The notes under the pieces were generated by a model. The model saw only the letters and a program-made list of their open reading frames with translations. It was not told where the DNA came from and made no database searches. From contig DUOU01000177.1 of assembly GCA_012838685.1 (NCBI GenBank), positions 1 through 7,313 of the forward strand: a stretch of DNA of 7,313 nucleotides. Direction: 5' to 3'. Position numbers and translations under genes: made by a program. Below are positions 1 through 5,502 of the stretch, one piece after another. The first letter of the stretch is position 1. Every line of letters begins with the position of its first letter. The DNA is from Bacteroidota bacterium. Its GTDB lineage: Bacteria > Bacteroidota > Bacteroidia > Bacteroidales > VadinHA17.

Positions 1-958
1 AATTTTCGTTCAGAGCGTCGAGACGTTGGCCCTTTTTGGAGTACATCCATATATTTTTCCGCATTTCCTCCCTGCTCTTGCCGAAGTGCGTATAGTAGTC
101 GTCCATGCTCATCCGTCCGCCACCCAAAAAGAACTGCAAAACCGCCTCCTCAAAGGATTGCGGCTCTTTTATCAGCCTTTCTTGGTCGGCCTTGCTCATC
201 GGCCAGCCTTTTCTTTTGCTCCTCGTGTTTTTTTGCCCAATATTGTTATTTTCAGAAATATTTGTACCTTTGTCTTGTAAATTCACTTCTTGCGTAGAAA
301 CAAGGTTCGGCAGACCGCTTTCGCGGTTTCCGGCTAAGCGCATTTCAGAGCCGGAGGAAGTGAATTTATTATAAACGATAGCAGCGTTCTGTAGTTTATT
401 TTGCAGGGCGTTTTTGTTTATAATATGGTTGCTTACAACTACTTCTTTACTTCCTTTGCTTACTGTCACACTTTCAAAATGGATGTGTTTTTTGCCCACG
501 CCATCCGTAAATGTCTTTACAAAAAGGAGTTTTGTGTCACGTTCAGCGTTGTCTATCGGGTCATATTCTTCTAAAATAACATCAGGGTTTGTTAATGTGG
601 GTTTGGCCATCCCTAATTGATCTGTTCTGCCTTTGGCTTGCATTTTCAAGTACTGGTTCTCGCCCATTATTACTTGGCCTATAGGAGTTTCAACTTCCCC
701 TGCTTCCCCAAACTCGGCGTACCAATTTTCAGGTGTCAATTCAAGAACCGGCATAGGTTCGGCTTGTTGTTCCATTATAGAAACAAGGTCTCGCGCTTCT
801 GTTTTTGATAGTGGTTCTGTCGTTTCCCATTCCACTTGTGTCTCTTGAACGGGCGGTCGCTCCTGTACTTGTTCCCGCTGCTCCGTAGTTTCTCGTGCTT
901 TGTCCGGTCGCACTTGTTTCTGTACGGGACTTTTAATTGTACCATTCTGGAATTTAGA
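1..958 (-). CDS. Polyvalent protein fragment with PBECR-type nuclease-fold domain (partial)
   Basis: On the minus strand 319 codons are open from 958 to the left edge, with no internal stop; a TAA at 961-959 closes the frame upstream. Counting from codon 1 at 958-956, residues 1-70 are a charged Glu/Gln/Arg linker. Residues about 75-200 resemble the PBECR (phage Barnase-EndoU-ColicinE5/D-RelE-like) nuclease domain of polyvalent proteins, with LGMAKPTLTNPDVI near 115-128, KKHIHFES near 156-163 and SNHIINKNAL near 176. After a low-complexity linker, residues about 265-319 (FEEAVLQFFLGGGRMS, then a KSREEMRKNIWM stretch) match a small helical module common at the end of such proteins in Bacteroidota mobile elements. 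Polyvalent proteins are carried by phages and conjugative elements and are thought to act on host nucleic acids or defences; activity here is inference. The first ATG in frame is at 775-773, well inside the coding-like sequence, and no good start precedes it, so the 5' end is probably missing or frameshifted. The right call on the domain subfamily needs a profile search. Confidence 0.75.
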
Positions 959-968
959 TTATAATCGC

Positions 969-1264
969 TTATATTTGAGGTAAGTTATCCGGGGCGGCAA
1001 TGACGTACCCTCCCTTTCGGTAATGGGGGGGGTACTGAAGGCCCAAACGGGCGTTCCGGTAAAACGTTACCGTAGGAAGAGAACGAAAAATCGTCCTCTT
1101 CTTTATTTGTGGCCACATCCCCTTTGGTCGCGACCACTATGAAATTGGAATTTTGTTGGGGTTCTTGATGGTCCAAGTCCTCTGTTCAGACAATTACCGG
1201 AAACTCTTCCTTGATGGTATCGGACACCGCATTGGCGATTTTTTTCAAGGTCGCGCTTCAATTC
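969..1264 (-). pseudogene. Frame-disrupted coding remnant upstream of the PBECR protein
   Basis: Three minus-strand frames each show a convincing protein segment, and they join only if bases are corrected. ELKRDLEK (from 1264) continues as KIANAVSDTIKEEFPVIV if one A is removed from a run of seven (1239-1245). That second frame meets TGA at 1188-1186, then continues as an acidic segment containing ATKGDVATNKEEDDFSF and a Pro-rich PPPLPKG near 1020. Removing one base near 1015 gives GGYVIAAPDNLPQI, ending at TAA 971-969. The second frame uses mostly GNN-type codons, as real coding sequence does, while its alternatives are rich in Trp and Arg. This may be the missing N-terminal part of the PBECR protein or a separate small gene before it. 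Two of the lesions lie in or next to homopolymer runs, so assembly error is possible for those, but the TGA is not at one. The family is not recognised. Confidence 0.45.
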
Positions 1265-1287
1265 CTATAATTTTTTTTGCGGTGATC

Positions 1288-1314
1288 TTGTTTTATAAAA
1301 AATGTGTATATTTG
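1288..1314 (+). promoter_or_regulatory. Bacteroidota-type promoter candidate for a short transcript
   Basis: TATATTTG at 1307-1314 is an exact match to the Bacteroidota -7 element TAnnTTTG. A TTG at 1288-1290 lies 16 bases upstream, slightly closer than the usual spacing for the -33 TTTG element. Transcription would begin near 1321. A single -7 box is expected by chance a few times in a window this size, but this one is followed within 40 bases by a terminator on the same strand, which raises its weight. Confidence 0.4.
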
Positions 1315-1320
1315 TGGTGG

Positions 1321-1384
1321 CTGTCGTTCCGAAAGGGACTTCGGTCTCCAAGGGCCCGACAAGGAAAGTTGTCGGGCTTTTCCT
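1321..1384 (+). ncRNA. Possible short structured RNA of about 60 nt
   Basis: From the expected start near 1321 to the end of the terminator there is no reading frame of note. There are two hairpins. The first is either GGGAC/GTCTC (1335-1339 with 1344-1348, one G-U pair) closed by a UUCG tetraloop with a C-G closing pair, or the overlapping CCGAA/TTCGG (1329-1333 with 1340-1344). The second is the intrinsic terminator at 1354-1377. Promoter, compact structure and terminator without a gene suggest a small RNA, or an attenuated leader whose gene has been lost. It resembles no RNA family that I recognise, and it is antisense only to the 3' flank of the DUF6588 gene. Confidence 0.3.
1354..1383 (+). 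terminator. Intrinsic terminator, plus orientation
   Basis: A perfect 9-bp stem, GCCCGACAA (1354-1362) with TTGTCGGGC (1369-1377), encloses a GGAAAG loop and is followed directly by TTTTCCTT. The T-tract lies only on the plus-strand side; reading minus, the stem is followed by CCTTGGAG. It therefore serves a rightward transcript best and is not a convincing terminator for the leftward DUF6588 gene ending at 1398. Confidence 0.7.
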
Positions 1385-1397
1385 TATATTCTTGATC

Positions 1398-2489
1398 CTA
1401 TCTGAAAGAGATTCCCAAACCTGCTGATAATACATTATACTGTGTTCTGGTATAGTCGGCATGGATGGTGATCACGGAGAACTTCAACCTGAAACCTATG
1501 TTTGCCCTTAGTCCGGAGAAATTTTCGACATTGATCTCAGGGAAATCATCCCCGGTCTTCACCCCGGCATCGTTATAAATAACTTCACCCTCCTCAACAC
1601 TTGGAAGCGGGAAGTTGCCCGACATCACTGCCTTGAACTGGGTCTGGCTGTAGCCGAGACCTCCGTAGAATGAGATTACGGGCAGGTTTACCGAGGCTAT
1701 GGCGCTTACGTTCATGGCGCTCATAGTGATTCCAAGTTTCTGGTCGTTGAAATCTGTCGTTGCGTTGTATGTTGAGTAACTCTGGGTATGCTTCCCATCG
1801 GGTTCCAGGTTCAGAGGCACATTAGCCTCCAGTTTGGTATAAGCCCCAAAAAGAGAGACATCCACCGGTAGCAAGTTGCTTCCCGGAATATACTGCATAA
1901 CGCTGTGCATAAGACCTACGCCCCACAGACCAACGTTTCCGTTCTTGATATCCAGGGTAGGCATATACCTCACCTTAACTTCGGTACCCAGGGGCAGACC
2001 GATACCAAGCTGCGCCGTGGGAGCAGGAAGAAAACCAAGGCTGGTACCGGGAGGGGTGTTGAAGGTGGCGACATTAACAGGAGGAAAACCCGGCTGGTTA
2101 ACGGAATAGGTCATTTCAGGACCTTTATCCAGACCTCCGGCGGCGGTAGGGGCCATGGTATTGCTTCCGGTAACGGAAAGGTTGTTGGATAGGCCTATTT
2201 CCGTGACATCAAATGATTTTGCGGATGTCGGCACCATTCCCACGTTCAGCCCCAATGTAAGATCAAATCCCGAGAATTTGTGTGGTTTGGCGGTATTGTA
2301 CCAGCTTCCGTTCATGCCGGCTCCAAAAGCGTTCGCCCACGGGGAGATATAGGCTTCAATAAACTTCACTCCATCTTCGGGAGCGCTTCTTAGAAAATCC
2401 ACATCCACCAATTGTGAAAAACCGGTGGCCGACATCAGTAAAAGCCCGGTTATCAACGCGACAATCCGTTTCGAAAAATATCTGCTCAT
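1398..2489 (-). CDS. DUF6588 family outer-membrane protein
   Basis: A complete 363-residue protein, ATG at 2489-2487 and TAG at 1400-1398. Residues 1-25 form a signal peptide (RIVALITGLLLMSATGFS, then Gln). Residues about 30-90 carry the DUF6588 N-terminal signature: a short helical segment, YISPWANAFGAGMNGSWYN (47-65) and TAKPHKFSGFDLTLGLNVG (66-84). A Pro/Gly-rich loop follows, then alternating hydrophobic strands including GLWGVGLMHSVMQYIPG, ISFYGGLGYSQTQF, RANIGFRLKFSVITIHADYT and the last strand ending GLGISFR with Phe next to last. This pattern and the length fit the family, which is widespread in Bacteroidota, has no assigned function and is best read as an outer-membrane beta-barrel. 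The gene diverges from the DUF5916 gene across 279 bases. A -7 box lies about 33 bases before the ATG; there is no clear Shine-Dalgarno sequence, as is usual in this phylum. Its strand and location next to decayed mobile-element sequence suggest it is the last backbone gene on this side. Confidence 0.85.
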   Translation of the reverse strand: MSRYFSKRIVALITGLLLMSATGFSQLVDVDFLRSAPEDGVKFIEAYISPWANAFGAGMNGSWYNTAKPHKFSGFDLTLGLNVGMVPTSAKSFDVTEIGLSNNLSVTGSNTMAPTAAGGLDKGPEMTYSVNQPGFPPVNVATFNTPPGTSLGFLPAPTAQLGIGLPLGTEVKVRYMPTLDIKNGNVGLWGVGLMHSVMQYIPGSNLLPVDVSLFGAYTKLEANVPLNLEPDGKHTQSYSTYNATTDFNDQKLGITMSAMNVSAIASVNLPVISFYGGLGYSQTQFKAVMSGNFPLPSVEEGEVIYNDAGVKTGDDFPEINVENFSGLRANIGFRLKFSVITIHADYTRTQYNVLSAGLGISFR

Positions 2490-2521
2490 AATTTTAATTT
2501 TTTACTTAACCATTACTGAAC

Positions 2522-2529
2522 CAAAAATA
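2522..2529 (-). promoter_or_regulatory. -7 promoter box for the DUF6588 gene
   Basis: Read on the minus strand this is TATTTTTG, an exact TAnnTTTG match, giving a transcript start near 2515 and a 5' leader of about 25 nt before the ATG at 2489. The -33 region is a T-rich stretch without a clear TTTG. The leader is AT-rich with no evident ribosome-binding site. Confidence 0.45.
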
Positions 2530-2640
2530 TAACTTTTTATTGATTAAAAAAATATTGTCCCACTGATGAGACTTATAAAAGGGTAATCATGCGAAGTATC
2601 GAAATAATCGTTTCAGCGGCAGCGCGGGGTCCAACAAAAA

Positions 2641-2662
2641 ACTGTTTTCATCTGAAAACTGT
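2641..2662. promoter_or_regulatory. Near-perfect 22-bp palindrome, possible operator
   Basis: GTTTTCA and TGAAAAC form perfect 7-bp arms around a TC centre (2644-2659). The match extends to 10-bp arms if one T-T mismatch is allowed. It lies in the divergent intergenic region, 106 bases before the DUF5916 start and about 150 from the DUF6588 start, and is not followed by a T-tract on either strand. A dimeric repressor or activator site is the natural reading; the regulator is unknown and none is encoded in the window upstream of it. Confidence 0.35.
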
Positions 2663-2768
2663 CACAATAGTTAAATTTTTATTATATTGATCGGCCACCC
2701 TGTGTTGAAACCTTGAATATGGCGATAACGCTTTACTAAATATTGAACGTGACTTACCCGACCGCTCT

Positions 2769-5312
2769 ATGTTGAAACCAATTGTTACTACGCTTGTAAT
2801 AAGCATTCTGACATCAGGTTCTCTTCTTTTTGCCCAAGAGAACGGTGTGATTGAAGCCACCACCACAAATTCCGCTATTATAATTGACGGAGTATTGAAT
2901 GAAGAATCCTGGAAGGAGGCCCGGGAAATATCCGATTTTATCCAATATGAACCTGCCGAAGGCAAGGAATCGGACCACAAAACAGTGGTCAGGATTCTTT
3001 TTGGGAAGGATGACCTGTATGTTGGCGCCTTGCTGTATGACACAAGGAGCAATATTGAGAACAATCTGGGCAGAAGAGACGAGTATAACAGGGCCGACTG
3101 GTTCATGGTATCGCTGGATTCTTACTATAGCGGCAGAACAGCCTTCACTTTTGCCGTCAATGCCGCGGGAGTCCAACTTGACGGGCAACAGGATGATAAC
3201 CGAAGGGTCAGTTCCGGGGAAGTCAACCCTTTGTTGCCGGCCGGACTTGATGTCTCCTGGGACGCGATCTGGTATTCAGCGGTAAACATTACGGATGAGG
3301 GTTGGTCTGTGGAAATGAGGATACCATACAACATGCTCAGATATTCAAGAAAGGAGATACAGACCTGGGGTGTTTATTTCTCAAGACGCATCCCGAAATC
3401 CGGTGAGTTTTCTGAATGGCCATATATCCCGCGGAGCCAAAGAAACAACCTTGTTTCGGGATATGGGAAGATTACCGGTATAAAGGGGATTGACCCCCGA
3501 CCCAATATTCAGGTGCGTCCGTACGTTCTGGGGGCTCTTAATGTGTTTGAAAATGAAAACATTCCCGGAAAGGCTGATCATAGTTTCAGGGGCAATGTCG
3601 GAGGAGATATTAAACTGGGGATAGGACCCAATGTCATTCTTGATGCGACTATAAGACCCGATTTTGGACAGGTTGAGGCCGATCCGGCTGTTTTGAATCT
3701 CACGGCTTTCCAGACCCTTTTTCCCGAAAAACGTCCATTTTTCCTGGAAGGCGCCGATATATTTAAGTTCGGTATCGGATACAGTAGGCTCTATTATTCA
3801 AGGCGTTTTGGCGCTGACGAACCTATAATAGCCGCCATGAAACTCTCGGGCAGAACCAGTAAGGATCTGTCGTTCGGACTTATGGGCGTAACTGCCGGAG
3901 ATGATTTTAATCCTACAAATAATTATGCCGTGTTCCGCGCGAGCCAGAGAATAAAAGAATTCTCGTCGGCCGGAGGTATCCTTACATATTATTTCAGTCC
4001 TGCCGGAGAGGGAAGCGGTTGGCAAAGCCTTACCGGAGGTGTTGACTGGGACATTAGATTTAATGACAATAAATATGGCTTTGAGGGAATTATGGCATTT
4101 TCCGACAGGTTTTCAACTGTTCAGGATGTAGAGGAACAGAAAGGTATGATGAGCAGCCTGGTGTTAAGGAAAAGACAAGGGATCTTTGACGGGCACGTGG
4201 CTTTTCTTATGTTTACCGATCAGTACAATCCTAACGATATTGGCTGGATCACCTCTGAGCAGAACTGGTACCAGATATGGGCCAATGTCAAGTATAAGCT
4301 CGCCAAAGGAAAGGAATTCGGCAACTTTCAGCGGGGGGAACTTGGCATGAGCTATGAAAGATGGCTCTCTATTCTGGAACATTATGATATGGGGAGCAAA
4401 ACAAACCTGAAGATAAACCTTATAACAAAGGAGTTCAGACAGATCATGGCCGCTGTAACACTGTTTGATCCCTTGGGAGGATATGACCTGTGGGAGACAA
4501 GGGGCCTGTGGGTCTGGGCAAAACCCAGGGGAGCTGAAATATCAGCGGAGGTTTCAAGTGATTCCAGGAAAAAATGGAAAACAACTCCCAAAGTAGCTGT
4601 CAGAAAATATGATGACAAAGGTTCGGAATTCCTTATGGATCTTCAGAGTACAATAAATCTGGGCACAAAAGTTTCTCTGATGGCGAACATAAAGGGTTCA
4701 CTGGAAAACAATAAAACGGCGTGGGCTTCGAATGAGACATTTCTGACGGATTACTCCGGATGGAAAATAGGCAATAGATCAGTTTCGCCGGAGAACCTCG
4801 CTGAGGCGGATTTCACATCTTTTGATGACAAGGGAAAACTTGGCGGTATCCTTGATGCGGTTCAGGAATATAAACCGGGGCAGTATTATGTGCCGGTATT
4901 CGGGACCCGCGATACAAGATCGCTCGACTTTACCTTAAGGGCTTCACTGACCTTTACAAGCAAATTCTCGATGCAGCTGTATTCACAACTTTTTACAGCC
5001 AAAGGAAGGTACTCAAATTTCAGCATCCTGGCTGATCCGGACAATATGGTGCCTTTCCCTGAGTATCCCAAAAAGAGAGACTTTAACTATAAAAACTTGC
5101 AGCTGAATTACGTAACACGGTGGGAATATAGGCCCGGGTCCGCTCTTTATTTGGTTTGGAGCCATTCGCGCAGCAAGGATGAAGAGTTGAATCCTCTCGC
5201 TCCCTGGGGCGATTCAATATATGACCAATCAATTGGAGGACAAATCACGGAACTTTTCAGGACCTTTCCGGGAAATAGTTTTATGATCAAACTGGATTAC
5301 GCTTTCCATTAA
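2769..5312 (+). CDS. CBM9-like/DUF5916 domain exported protein
   Basis: A complete 847-residue protein. Residues 1-22 are a signal peptide ending LLFA, then Gln, which supports this ATG. Residues about 35-235 form a carbohydrate-binding family 9-like beta-sandwich: IDGVLNEESWKEA (39-51), VRILFGKDDLYVGALLYD (74-91) and WDAIWYSA with EGWSVEMRIPYNMLRYS (164-193). DUF5916 fills the rest, with its hallmark stretch DFGQVEADPAVLNLTAF (298-314) followed at once by FPEKRPFFLEG (318-328). The C-terminal half is rich in alternating aromatic strands (GLWVWAKPRG, LTFTSKFSMQLYSQLF, LQLNYVTRWEYRPGSALYLVW) and ends FMIKLDYAFH, consistent with an outer-membrane barrel. The combination and length are typical of the family. 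No glycosidase or peptidase catalytic motif is visible, so the 'carbohydrate-binding' label describes the fold only; ligand and role are unknown. It is transcribed away from the DUF6588 gene. No exact -7 box was found upstream, and no convincing terminator follows the stop. Confidence 0.9.
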   Translation: MLKPIVTTLVISILTSGSLLFAQENGVIEATTTNSAIIIDGVLNEESWKEAREISDFIQYEPAEGKESDHKTVVRILFGKDDLYVGALLYDTRSNIENNLGRRDEYNRADWFMVSLDSYYSGRTAFTFAVNAAGVQLDGQQDDNRRVSSGEVNPLLPAGLDVSWDAIWYSAVNITDEGWSVEMRIPYNMLRYSRKEIQTWGVYFSRRIPKSGEFSEWPYIPRSQRNNLVSGYGKITGIKGIDPRPNIQVRPYVLGALNVFENENIPGKADHSFRGNVGGDIKLGIGPNVILDATIRPDFGQVEADPAVLNLTAFQTLFPEKRPFFLEGADIFKFGIGYSRLYYSRRFGADEPIIAAMKLSGRTSKDLSFGLMGVTAGDDFNPTNNYAVFRASQRIKEFSSAGGILTYYFSPAGEGSGWQSLTGGVDWDIRFNDNKYGFEGIMAFSDRFSTVQDVEEQKGMMSSLVLRKRQGIFDGHVAFLMFTDQYNPNDIGWITSEQNWYQIWANVKYKLAKGKEFGNFQRGELGMSYERWLSILEHYDMGSKTNLKINLITKEFRQIMAAVTLFDPLGGYDLWETRGLWVWAKPRGAEISAEVSSDSRKKWKTTPKVAVRKYDDKGSEFLMDLQSTINLGTKVSLMANIKGSLENNKTAWASNETFLTDYSGWKIGNRSVSPENLAEADFTSFDDKGKLGGILDAVQEYKPGQYYVPVFGTRDTRSLDFTLRASLTFTSKFSMQLYSQLFTAKGRYSNFSILADPDNMVPFPEYPKKRDFNYKNLQLNYVTRWEYRPGSALYLVWSHSRSKDEELNPLAPWGDSIYDQSIGGQITELFRTFPGNSFMIKLDYAFH

Positions 5313-5403
5313 AATTGGTTTCCCCGGATCTGCGGGCCAACCTAGGGAACAATATGGCTTTAGCGGCGACCGTTATCCAGGTATCGCATATCGAATAATT
5401 TAA

Positions 5404-5411
5404 TATTTTTG
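5404..5411 (+). promoter_or_regulatory. -7 promoter box for the propeller gene
   Basis: TATTTTTG matches TAnnTTTG exactly and lies in the 190-base gap after the DUF5916 stop, predicting a start near 5418 and a leader of about 85 nt. No clear -33 TTTG is present. ATATCG (5388-5393) and CGATAT (5415-5420) flank the box as an inverted pair. It suggests the propeller gene can be expressed separately from the DUF5916 gene, though read-through is also possible. Confidence 0.35.
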
Positions 5412-5502
5412 TATCGATATAATTAAGAAATTTATACATATTTTAGCATTGTTTATGGGTTTTTGATGCCGGAATATCGTAATTAAACCAAAATAGGTCA
5501 AA

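Noticed and set aside
26..848. Several short plus-strand open frames across the left region
   Set aside because: They lie opposite the continuous minus-strand PBECR frame, have no family resemblance and no signals; they are shadows of it.
970..977. TATATTTG, a further exact -7 box on the plus strand
   Set aside because: No -33 element, no gene or terminator follows on that strand, and the box is explained as part of the minus-strand frame ending at 969. Chance matches to TAnnTTTG are expected in this window.
1354..1385. H-type pseudoknot between terminator loop and tail
   Set aside because: Only one base would have to span a 9-bp stem, which is sterically implausible; the alternative pairing requires opening the terminator stem.
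2648..3188. Minus-strand open frames overlapping the start of the DUF5916 gene
   Set aside because: The plus-strand protein there is a clear signal peptide plus CBM9-like domain; the antisense frames are biased shadows.
5314..5352. Possible terminator hairpin after the DUF5916 stop (TTGG..CCCG / CGGG..CCAA)
   Set aside because: The stem is short with an uneven bulge and has no T-tract after it.
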